Source: Asterionellopsis glacialis (Eukaryota; Bacillariophyta; Plagiogrammaphyceae; Rhaphoneidales; Asterionellopsidaceae). Taken from it: 38,331 nt of DNA. Positions 1-8,160 of this stretch are shown here, piece after piece (the first letter of the stretch is position 1; every line of letters begins with the position of its first letter). The notes beneath the pieces were generated by a model. It had not been told where the DNA came from. It did not search any database and worked only from the letters and a program-made list of their open reading frames with translations. The position numbers and the translations under genes are program-made. The stretch covers positions 1 to 38,331 of the forward strand of contig WKLE02001109.1 of the NCBI GenBank assembly GCA_014885115.2. Reading direction: 5' to 3'.

Positions 1-327
1 GCCATGAGTTGGTAGACTTTTTGTGTTAAAACTTACATAAGCGTACATTTTGTACTGAGTCTACTGAGCCAAAATTTGAGCCAGGAAAGCCCGCATGTGA
101 TGCTAACTGTATTTAAGGAGTTCTCATTTTTCTTGTTCCTTTATATTACAGTATACTTCCATAGTAGGAATACCGTCTTACGGCGTTTTCAAGGACAATC
201 AAGGCAGACACAAAACAAACTTTGAAAACACACATCATCCACCACGGCGAAGACGAAAACAAATAAAACAACAACGACCTCATCTAGTTACGTCGTTGCC
301 CACAACATATATATTTTGAAAGTTGAA
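1..327. other. 5' intergenic region
   Basis: No coding region was recognised here. The stretch is AT-rich, and an ATATATAT tract at about 306-314 lies just upstream of the RING-H2 start codon, where a core promoter or 5' UTR would be expected. A pyrimidine-rich stretch ending in ACAG at about 148-151 could be a splice acceptor of an upstream gene, but no open frame supports this. Confidence 0.4.
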
Positions 328-1221
328 ATGAGTGATTCAGCATTCGATGTTGTAACCACCTTTGCGATAATGATATTACTGATGCTTTGTTACAAGGCTT
401 CGGGAGTACGAGCCCATCCTGGTCAGCGTATCGCGGGTAAGCTGCCCCCAAAAACACGATTGATTGTTACACCTTTTCTCGCAAGAACTATTCTCAAGTT
501 TTTCGTATAATTTAAACTTCAATATTTTTAATACCGTGCAACCTTTCGAAAAATCAAATACGTGGACCATTCTTTTAAAAGATTCCCATGAATATGAAAG
601 AACAAGAACAAAACAAAACAGATTACGGCAATCTCTCCCACAAAAGGTGAGTCGATAATCCATGTTCTTATCACCTACAATCATTTCTGCTCTGTATTTA
701 AGTATTTATTGTTATCTCGATTTCATGCGTAGGTTTGGAAGGATGTTAATGTCAATGACATTATCAAAGTGAATGAGGTAAAAGAATCATCATTACAAGC
801 CCAGCTTCAAGATGAGGAAAGAAACGACATTAAAATTGTTCAATATGTCGATCCATCGTCAAACGAATTATTGTCACAAACACAGGTTCAAGACAAGGAG
901 AGATGCAACATTCTTGAAATTGCTCAATATGCAGATCCATCGTCGTCAAATTCAATACACCAAGAAAAATGTGACAGTAATGAGGTACAAAGTACAGAGC
1001 TCAAACAAGAGCAAGGCACGAGAAAGAACACCCAATTGAGCAATGACAGAAGAAATGCTTGCTCAATATGCCTTCTTAATTATGAAAATGGATGCAATAC
1101 GTGCTATTCCAACAATCCATCATGTTCACATATTTTTCACTACGACTGTATGTTTGAATGGCTGATGCGGCATGATGAATGTCCCTGCTGTAGAGCGCGG
1201 TATATAGTTGAAACGGTATAA
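328..1221 (+). CDS. Membrane-anchored RING-H2 finger protein (putative E3 ubiquitin ligase), 3 exons
   Basis: Predicted exons are 328-436, 582-646 and 733-1221, giving 220 residues. The donors are GGTAAGC (437) and GGTGAGT (647), the acceptors end at 581 and 732, and the phases agree. An alternative acceptor at 485 also keeps frame. Residues about 7-23 form a hydrophobic segment (VVTTFAIMILLMLCY), a likely membrane anchor. The C terminus carries a RING-H2 finger with C168-x2-C171-x17-C189-x-H191-x2-H194-x2-C197-x10-C208-x2-C211, the C3H2C3 pattern of E3 ligases that recruit E2 enzymes. Exon 3 also contains two tandem repeats of about 27 residues (QDEERND..QYVDPSS and QDKERCN..QYADPSS). An N-terminal TM plus a C-terminal RING-H2 resembles ATL-type ligases, so ubiquitination at a membrane is inferred; substrates are unknown. 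The finger is certain by pattern, while the small middle exon is the least certain part. Confidence 0.75.
802..966 (+). repeat. Tandem in-frame duplication inside the RING-H2 gene
   Basis: Two adjacent copies of about 81-84 bp start at 802 and 883 and encode QLQDEERND..VQYVDPSSNE and QVQDKERCN..AQYADPSSSN. The second copy carries one extra codon in the middle and one extra serine codon. They look like an old in-frame tandem duplication in the linker between the TM anchor and the RING. Confidence 0.75.
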
Positions 1222-2332
1222 CAATACTTTGCTTGACTTCACCTTTGGTCATAGGCAATTTATTTCAAAAGAATGCGGAAAAAGCATTGGAAGTAGAGGA
1301 TGAGGACACATAGTCAGTGTAACACACAGAGAACAACAACTCGCGGAGCGTATGCATCGAACCACTTATGCCTAGCCCTGATGCAATACTCCTACTTTAA
1401 CTCTAATGGAAATTTTACTGTTTCTCTAAGCAATCATGAGTTTAATAGTTTGTTTTAAAAATTACAGAATCTTCGTGGTTGAACGAATTATTGAATTTGA
1501 CCTCCATTTAGATAAATATGATGCATTGCGGTAGATAAGAAAGGAAAAGCCAGTCGTCCGCAAATGATGAATCGCATGGTGACCTCCACACAAATCAAAA
1601 CTTTTCAGTTACTGTACGGCAACGAGAATGACATTCAAGACATTGCGTCTTTTCATGTGTGCTTACTGTACGATTTTTGGTCTCAACAAACTGTTTGTAC
1701 CTCCAAGTTTCTAAGATTATTGTATCTGATTCAGATTTTACTTAACCTTTAACTAGATTTCTCATCCCATTGTGACGTTTACTGGCCTTGGGAGAAAACG
1801 TGGACGACACCGCTCCCGCCGAATGCAAAAGTGTACACAGCACACGATTCAAAATTTGTGAGTCGTGGTAATCTACTGCGTTCATGACGTCTCTTCAACG
1901 TCTTGTAGAGTAGAAAAATGGTTCCATTAGTTTTGGACGACAAACTAACTATGTTCCGAATCTTGTAGGAAATCTAGGGAAATCTACGAGTATCAAGATT
2001 CGAGACCGTGGCGTCACGAATTATATGATGCATACATCACAATTGTCCAATAAGAAACGTTTCAAATACGTTTTTCCTCTTTTCGTGGTAGGTAGTTTCT
2101 TCATATCTATCTATAATGTATCTTCGGTGCTGGCTCAAGAGTAAGAACAAAAAATGCCTCGTACAGAAGAATAGAAGAACTCTTGCCTCTGCTCTTTGAA
2201 CGCATCATATCACATCACTTCTCTTCTTCCAGTGATATTATCAACAATAGCTAGCCAATCTTTATTGACAAGTCTCTAGCGTAGTCTATAACTCTTGTAC
2301 ACACAAATATTGGACATTTGGGTGTCAAAACC
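1222..2332. other. Intergenic region between the RING-H2 gene and the small membrane protein gene
   Basis: No supported gene was found. Short frames here (for example 1564-1752) have no recognisable domain or coding-like composition. Three CRE-like hexamers lie upstream of the next gene: TGACGT at 1773-1778, TGACGT at 1885-1890 and GCGTCA (reverse of TGACGC) at 2011-2016. Confidence 0.5.
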
Positions 2333-2875
2333 ATGGATGATTATAACACTTTGTTCTTTTTTCCACGTGGGATCCACAACAACAATAATGTTCATGATTT
2401 GATGATGACAAGTGTGTTGGCATCCGGAACATCATTGATAGTTTCCGATTTGTTTTTCGATTTGCGATATCTTTTGGCAACCACACCAGGTCAAATTGAA
2501 ACACGTCGCCGCCAAGCCTTGGAGTACTACTTATTTATCTTACGTCCACGACTATCACCCTATCCATTCCCTGGATACTTCTTTGTCGCAATATGTACTT
2601 TTTATTTGTTAGTACTGGTACCATCTATCCAACATTATGCCATGGCAATTTGTTACATACCTATATGTTTACGATACCGTGAAATGTTATTACTTCACAA
2701 AAAAGGTAACAACAATAATAAGGTTAATGGCAACTGTTGTGAGGATTCTTCTTCCGAGAAGCATCATCATCATATATTGCGTGATTGGCATTACATTGTG
2801 GGTATACGATTAATTCTGTTAGCCTTGGGATTATCATCACTTCAAGCGCAGTACATTGTGACTTTGGATGTGTAA
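2333..2875 (+). CDS. Small multi-pass membrane protein of unknown function
   Basis: This is a single-exon frame of 180 residues starting at the ATG at 2333 (MDDYNTLFFF); the upstream in-frame extension has only a TTG. I do not recognise the family. Hydrophobic stretches are visible at about residues 23-42 (LMMTSVLASGTSLIVSDLFF), 80-113 (FPGYFFVAICTFYLLVLV and MAICYIPICL, probably two helices) and 155-172 (IVGIRLILLALGLSSL), suggesting four helices. A hydrophilic loop rich in Asn, Ser and His (NNNNK, EKHHHH) precedes the last helix. Arg-rich turns (TRRRQ) follow the first helix. There is no signal of enzymatic function. The gene stands alone on the + strand with more than 1 kb of intergenic DNA on each side. 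Confidence 0.6.
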   Translation: MDDYNTLFFFPRGIHNNNNVHDLMMTSVLASGTSLIVSDLFFDLRYLLATTPGQIETRRRQALEYYLFILRPRLSPYPFPGYFFVAICTFYLLVLVPSIQHYAMAICYIPICLRYREMLLLHKKGNNNNKVNGNCCEDSSSEKHHHHILRDWHYIVGIRLILLALGLSSLQAQYIVTLDV

Positions 2876-4771
2876 TGGTTATCAGGATCAGTCTACCGAA
2901 GGATGCATGTCAGTGACAAAAGTCATGACAAAGTAGACGAGTTTACGGAAAATAGCAAAATTTTAAATATCATTTCCTACAACGACGCCTTGTTTGGAAG
3001 AAACTTCTTTCTCTGCGAATACCTGCCAAAGAATATTAATTTGTCCTTTTTGCTTGGCGACATCATCATTTCTTCTCCCCAATCCTTGAATGCCGCTGAA
3101 ATACACGGACAAAATGGATGCCAAACTACAATTCCTCTCCACAAGATTACAACATTTGTCATGTCGAATGATTACTGTTTCACATTTTTGTGTTGTGTGT
3201 TGAATACCAAGCAAGTAGAATGTAAACGCGCATTATATAAATGAAAAAAACCTAATCGGTCTTTGGTTCTACAGTAAATTGCAGACAGTTCGCAAATACA
3301 CATACATTGTAACTTACTTTCTCCCGTCACAGCTTTGCTGCCATTGTCATTTGTAACGCAATAAAAGTAACATGATTTTTCCTGGGGGAGGACTAATTTG
3401 GAAATAACTCATGTTTTCGACACTTGATGCCGTGATGTTTCTAATGATCTATTTGAAATGTTGTTGCTCGCTGTTTGTTATTCTTCATATCAGTGCCACT
3501 GTTAGTATTATAAATCTACAGTGTACCCGCACATGAGAACTAACCATAAGAACCGTTTCCGACAATGGACTCATAGCGTACATCATTTCCGTTTGTTCAT
3601 TGACAAATACATGGTGTGTCCATGGTATGATTCGCAATTTTTTGGGCGGGGGTTTGATCCTTCCAGCCTTGTGGTGTACATGGATTGATAAAATAGCAGT
3701 TTTCCTGAATACCCAAAACTGTGCGCCACGGTAAAAGAAAAGTCAGGAATACCCTTTACAAAGCCTGTTCGAATTATTCGACCAAGTTCAAGTCATTTTG
3801 CCATATTGTACTTTTTACAAAATCAGCATCAACGTTCCAATCTATAACAAACCTGTCCAGTATGTACAATCACGTGCTGTCCTCTATTGTGTAGACTTTG
3901 ACTTCTTCTGCAAGTTCATAAAGTTATAGTATAGTGAAATACTGCTTTGGTATAGAGGTCTCCCGAATAGTAGTAACAAGCTGAAACAGTAGTATACTTA
4001 CTGCGTACTATTTCAATAGAAAAGTCAGCTTATGGATCTCTATCTTACTTGAAGAGACGAGAAAAAAAAAAATGAAATCAAGAATATACTCTAGAGGAGA
4101 AGGGAAGAGATACAGTCCATCGTTTTTCTTACCCCTCTCTCTCTAGAGAGACTACAATATTTTTTGGGGGGGGGGAAATCCTTTTGTGTGTTTAGTTTAA
4201 AGTTAATTTCACTTCCGGGAGAACAACTGATGGAGAGATAGAGACTTACTTTTCTGGGAGAGAGCTCACGCGCTACAAACATCACAACATAAAATATAAA
4301 AAAAAGACAACAGCTGACAGCTGACGTCGACGTCTCTGAATTTCTCTTGGAAACTACCCGAACATCTTGAGAAACAGAATTTCTCATTTGACGTCAAGTA
4401 GACGTCATCATTTGAGAATTCTATCTTTGTTGACGTCATCTTGAAGGTTGCTATGTAGAAATGATACGGAAACAGATGGAGTTCGGCGTCATGTTGACGT
4501 GTCAGTCACACTTGGAAATCTTTTCTTCTCGAAGAAAAAAACTAAATTGGAATGACTGGATCTTGGATGTTCGCATACAGTGCTGTACTTTTGGTACTTG
4601 TGATGGCACCCATCGCGGCCCTCCGATGCTTTCTCACAAGGTTTCATAAATAATAATAGCGCACACATCTTCAAGAGCTTCAAAGAGGAAGTGTTTGCCT
4701 GTATCTCACATCCACTAGGATCCATCACTCTTCCAATAATAACATCAACGACAAGTACGAATCCCATCATC
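2876..4771. other. Long AT-rich intergenic region
   Basis: No convincing gene is present. Frames at 2903-3244 (+) and 4091-4387 (-) have low-complexity, intergenic-like translations. Visible structure includes a G10 run at 4166-4175, CT/GA-rich stretches around 4075-4150, and a tight cluster of TGACGT-type elements at 4322-4500 described separately. Confidence 0.5.
4322..4500. promoter_or_regulatory. Cluster of CRE / CO2-cAMP-responsive-element-like sites (bZIP binding candidates)
   Basis: Six matches to the TGACGT/TGACGC core lie within 179 bp: TGACGT at 4322, full palindromic TGACGTCA at 4389 and 4431, ACGTCA at 4402, GCGTCA at 4486 and TGACGT at 4495. A further GACGTC lies at 4329, and a CAGCTGA pair at 4311-4324 abuts the cluster. 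By chance about one such hexamer per kilobase is expected. In the diatom Phaeodactylum, TGACGT, ACGTCA and TGACGC elements upstream of a plastid carbonic anhydrase gene act as CO2/cAMP-responsive elements bound by a bZIP factor. Here the cluster ends 272 bp before the start codon at 4772. Regulation of that gene is inferred from position only. Confidence 0.6.
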
Positions 4772-5938
4772 ATGTTGTATTCCAAGGCATCTCTAATGGC
4801 ACTCGCAGTAACTGTTCTTTGCAGCAGTCAGAGCACGGTTCAAGTATCGTCATTTTCAATCTTGACGCCTTCCAAAAGAACACCGACATCATTAGGTGTG
4901 AGTATGGTATCTTCATTTATTGATCCATCCTATCAACCTTACCATGAGAATGACAAGAATAATAATAACAAGTCATCATCGTCGTCGTCGTCATCGGCAG
5001 TGTCGTCTACAAAATTATCACGTCCGGAACGTAAAAAGATGGAACGTGCCATTAAAAAATCCCGCAAGACTGGCATTTATCCATTAGATTCCAATCGCAT
5101 CTCGGAATTAAATGTACACACTTCGACATATCAAGATGTTATGATTGCCATTAAACGTGCCCAGAATTTACATCACGCACAAGACATTCAAACCATTGGA
5201 CGGTTTTTACTAGAAGGCATTGACGATACCTTTGCCTACGGGTACAAGGGTTCGTTGTTGGCACGCTTCGCTGTAGCCGCCCTGCGGTGTCATCAATACG
5301 ATGTCGCACAACAAGCCTTGGATTATCGTTCGACTCGGCTACAGGATTCCATATTACCTTATGAAAGTGCAGCTATTGTACGTGGATGGAATCGTGCCAA
5401 TCAATCGAAAAAGGCATTTGAAGTGTTGGAACAAGAATTATCCATGCCAACATTCAAATCATCATCAACAATGACTACTGAACAGCAAGACTTGATGAAA
5501 GATATTGTGAAATATCGTGCCTTATCGTTGGCAGCTATTGCTTCACGTCATTTTTATGAAAATCAACCCTTGATTGCCATCAAGGCATGTCAAATGTTGA
5601 TTGAATTATCCAAAGAAATGAAAACCTTGGGTTTCACAATACGTAGTAGTAGTAGTACTGAGCAGGAACAAGAGTTTGATGCCAATGATTCTTCATCTTC
5701 TCCACACCATCATCAACAACAACAACAGGCACAAGTTATTTACATGGACATTCCTTGGAAACGAATTGAAGAAGGTGCACTCCAATGTACATCACCTGAT
5801 GCACAAGAAACGAATTGTGCATCCATTGTACATACTACCATGAAACATTTTCCTCCACCACAACCAACATGGGAAGATACCTTGAAGGATATCATGGAAC
5901 AAAGTACATCCACTACTACTACGACAGATAGTAAGTAA
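4772..5938 (+). CDS. Secretory/plastid-leader protein with PPR/TPR-like helices, function unknown
   Basis: This single-exon gene encodes 388 residues from the ATG at 4772; the in-frame extension to 4691 has no ATG upstream of it. The N terminus has a signal-peptide-like hydrophobic core (LMALAVTVLC), then VQVSSFSI followed by a Ser/Thr/Lys-rich stretch. A Phe just after the predicted cleavage site with a transit-like tail is the hallmark of diatom plastid leaders (ASAF-type), so plastid import is a reasonable inference, though the match is imperfect. After an Asn/Ser homopolymer linker (residues about 64-78) the body is mostly helical. One segment (YESAAIVRGWNRANQSKKAFEVLEQEL) resembles a pentatrico- or tetratricopeptide helix pair, which would fit a protein- or RNA-binding scaffold. 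The C terminus contains Ser, Gln and Thr runs. The upstream CRE-like cluster suggests regulation by a bZIP factor. No enzyme signature was seen. Confidence 0.72.
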   Translation: MLYSKASLMALAVTVLCSSQSTVQVSSFSILTPSKRTPTSLGVSMVSSFIDPSYQPYHENDKNNNNKSSSSSSSSAVSSTKLSRPERKKMERAIKKSRKTGIYPLDSNRISELNVHTSTYQDVMIAIKRAQNLHHAQDIQTIGRFLLEGIDDTFAYGYKGSLLARFAVAALRCHQYDVAQQALDYRSTRLQDSILPYESAAIVRGWNRANQSKKAFEVLEQELSMPTFKSSSTMTTEQQDLMKDIVKYRALSLAAIASRHFYENQPLIAIKACQMLIELSKEMKTLGFTIRSSSSTEQEQEFDANDSSSSPHHHQQQQQAQVIYMDIPWKRIEEGALQCTSPDAQETNCASIVHTTMKHFPPPQPTWEDTLKDIMEQSTSTTTTTDSK

Positions 5939-6562
5939 GTGAGTGCAGTACAGTATTTTAAAATACTGTAGTTTAACTATGTTGTAGTATAGTTATCAGT
6001 GTGAATGTGACAACTTGTAACTTGAACAATAAAGTACACGCACAAGAAGTGTTACACGTTGAATCGCAGAATACACGTACGCAGTACAAGATTGGATAGA
6101 CAAACAACCACACTCATGTTAAAATTCTACGAACTATAATATACTCAAACGAAAAAATATTCATGATAGACCTATACATTACATTATTTTTCAAAAAGAA
6201 ACATAATCATAATAAAATAGTAATAGCATAATAGACACAACACATTCAAGAGCTCTAAGTGTCATTTTATTCCCCGCTTGTGATAAAATATTGTGAGGAC
6301 AAGCTTTTTGCTCTACTATCAGAGACTGAAGCTCTAGAGAGCAAAGGATAGCGCTTACCGGTAGCTCGGGGGAAGGTCAGGACTACGTACTGGTATTAGC
6401 TGTAGGTCTACCAGGGAGAACAGAAAAATAATGAGAACACCCTGTCAAAACAAAAAGATTTCACTCCTCTGCAAATTCATGGAATTTTATATTTCAATTC
6501 TAGCATGACACAAAAGATGCTTCGCTATATCGGGCCACAACATCTATGGAGAAAACAGCAAC
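5939..6562. other. Intergenic region
   Basis: Apart from the palindrome near its left end, this AT-rich stretch shows no gene. A short upstream frame at 6546-6566 (ATG plus five codons) ends in a TGA that overlaps the next gene's ATG (ATGA at 6563-6566). Confidence 0.5.
5949..5970. terminator. Perfect 22-bp palindrome just downstream of the stop codon
   Basis: An 11-bp arm TACAGTATTTT is followed directly by its exact reverse complement, 10 bp after the stop codon of the preceding gene. A second small stem (AACTAT..ATAGTT, about 5974-5995) follows. It could form an RNA hairpin at the 3' end of the mRNA or be a protein-binding palindrome; a role in 3' processing is only inferred. Confidence 0.4.
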
Positions 6563-7219
6563 ATGACCATGAAACGAAAGGCAACAACTGATTCAACATC
6601 TACTACTCCTTTAGAGGACCGTTCTGACCCCAATATACGCGGTATACATCAAGATGGCATTCAAGCATTGATATCACCATCGTCAAGGGCAGAATGTATA
6701 GATTGTGGCAAGTCCATCATGAAAGGATCGGTCCGATGGGGAATCAAGTACGCTGGGAATCCGCTGACGGGTATCGCAGCTGGAGTCATTCCCCTCTATG
6801 GGACACATCCGATGGTCATGTGGTGCCACGGTACTGGTGGGTGTGGGTTACGATATCAGCAGCAGCAGCACACCATCAAGGACAACATTGTTAGTAATAA
6901 CCGTTGTGAAGCAGCAAGGACATGTCATTTGTGTTCCAATACGCCAGATGCAGAAGATGGTGATTGTCTTGCTACTGCTGGTGCTAAAAGCTATAGGAAC
7001 CACTTGGTCAAGCTACTTTGTGGTGGACAACCAAGGGGCAAAAAGATAAGACAGCACGCTTTTCATATTAAATGTTGGAGAGACGCTATTCAACGATCAT
7101 CTACTTTAAATGATGAGGCCAAGAGATCCATACTTGACATCGACCCGATGGAGGTCACTGGATGGGATAGTCTCACAGACGACGAGCAAAAGTTTGTACG
7201 GAAATGGTGGAATATTTGA
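6563..7219 (+). CDS. Protein with two PARP-type zinc-finger-like modules
   Basis: A single-exon frame of 218 residues starts at the ATG at 6563. The first module has C45-x2-C48, then KSIMKGSVRWGIKY, then a Trp-Cys-His pair (W87, C88, H89) and C94, the layout of PARP-type DNA-nick fingers (C-x2-C, I-x-K-G-x-x-R-x-G, H-x(n)-C). The second module has C121-x2-C124 and H168-x2-C171 and closes with EVTGWDSLTDDEQKFV, which resembles the GxDxLxxxDQ helix that ends PARP fingers. No catalytic ADP-ribosyltransferase domain is present, so this would be a stand-alone DNA-end or nick sensor in the nucleus, not a PARP enzyme. A six-codon upstream ORF overlaps the start and may damp translation. The gene is plausible; the finger family is a by-eye assignment and other treble-clef fingers are possible. 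Confidence 0.65.
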   Translation: MTMKRKATTDSTSTTPLEDRSDPNIRGIHQDGIQALISPSSRAECIDCGKSIMKGSVRWGIKYAGNPLTGIAAGVIPLYGTHPMVMWCHGTGGCGLRYQQQQHTIKDNIVSNNRCEAARTCHLCSNTPDAEDGDCLATAGAKSYRNHLVKLLCGGQPRGKKIRQHAFHIKCWRDAIQRSSTLNDEAKRSILDIDPMEVTGWDSLTDDEQKFVRKWWNI

Positions 7220-7672
7220 GAACCACTGGGTGGTATCTAGTGTATTCGTCTCGAAGACGAGTATCTCTAACACACCCACGCTACCATGGTATCACAAAAA
7301 ATGCACAACCTGAGCAGTGGTTGAAGAGGATAGCGTTCCGGGTTGAGGGTGACGAATCTGCATTTACACACGTATCTTCATATAATTGTTTGAAACGACA
7401 CAAACAGGATTAATAATTACCAGGTCTATTTCTCAAGCGGAAATTGTTATAAAGAATCATACAATTACGATGAATTCCTGAAAATGCGGGAATTAATGAC
7501 CCTGTAGTTATCGAAAAAATACATCAATATAAGAGTTTCAAGGCGATTACTTTTTTGGGGGAATGCAATACCAAGGCTTGCGGCAATTCGTCAAATTTTA
7601 ACATCGTCATGAATTTTTGAAAAATACACGACATCTGTATTTTCCCGCAGCCCCCCACGTATTGTTCTGATC
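7220..7672. other. Intergenic region with a small 3' hairpin
   Basis: No gene was recognised. An imperfect hairpin (TCGTCT-CGA-AGACGA) sits at about 7246-7260, some 26 bp after the preceding stop codon, and may mark the 3' UTR. The short frames overlapping this area look like shadows. Confidence 0.4.
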
Positions 7673-7997
7673 GTGTCATCAACAATCTTACTTATGTCTG
7701 CACAGCCATGTCCGATCGGATTGACTTTAGGGCATATCGAAGAACACCGCCTGGCCGAAGCATTCGACCAGCTTGATGGCGACGATGCTGGATACATATC
7801 TCTAAAAATAACCTTTGCACTGTTTTCGGAAAAAATGTACAAACGCCCATGTTGAAGAATTGATTGCGTCTATCGATATAGATCAAGATGGAATTATAAG
7901 TTACGACGATTTTTTGAATGCTTGTGGACAACGTAAGAATCAAGACTTACAGTCGATATATGCAACACAAAATTATGCAAGACCTGATAAAATCTGA
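7673..7997 (+). pseudogene. Frameshifted, intronless EF-hand fragment related to the neighbouring CDPK
   Basis: Two overlapping frames encode pieces of one calmodulin-like unit. The first, up to about 7830, reads GHIEEHRLAEAFDQLDGDDAGYIS; the second, from about 7815, reads CTNAHVEELIASIDIDQDGIISYDDF. The reading frame shifts within about 7815-7845, around the TCGGAAAAAATG stretch. The pieces line up with residues 456-513 of the CDPK at 8161-10299 (GYIEEERIANAFDRIDSDDTGFIS and ERVDELIAEADLDNDGKISFDEF). The CDPK has introns at both matching places (after EEER and inside DGK/ISF); this copy has none. The kinase part is missing. It is best read as a relic of a retrocopied or intron-poor CDPK paralogue, ending tail-to-tail 163 bp from the intact gene's stop. 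A genuine short gene with an unseen intron bridging the shift is less likely. Confidence 0.65.
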
Positions 7998-8160
7998 CAA
8001 TCTACGAAACCATGCTTACTGAGGACTATCCTATACCAGGTAGAAAGCACGGCACTCAACACTGAAGCGTGATCTAACCTTACAATAACTTCATGTCGTT
8101 TTACTTCAAAAATATGTATAAACGAAAAAACTAGTTTCACTGAATTCAATTCTACTCCTT

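Noticed and set aside
464..658. Full 64-codon frame as an exon of the RING-H2 gene
   Set aside because: Its left half (LFSSFSYNLNFNIF..) reads like an AT-rich intron; acceptor 581 gives a cleaner exon, though acceptor 485 cannot be excluded.
1564..1752. 62-codon + strand frame
   Set aside because: Short, AT-biased and without motif or neighbouring splice sites that extend it.
2903..3244. 113-codon + strand frame
   Set aside because: The translation lacks domains, its start is only 27 bp after the previous stop codon, and composition matches intergenic DNA.
3930..4020. Imperfect inverted repeat TGAAATACTGC / GCGTACTATTTCA suggesting a MITE
   Set aside because: Arms are short with mismatches and no target-site duplication was seen.
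4091..4387. 98-codon - strand frame
   Set aside because: It reads through CT-rich and poly-G sequence and the CRE cluster; a chance frame.
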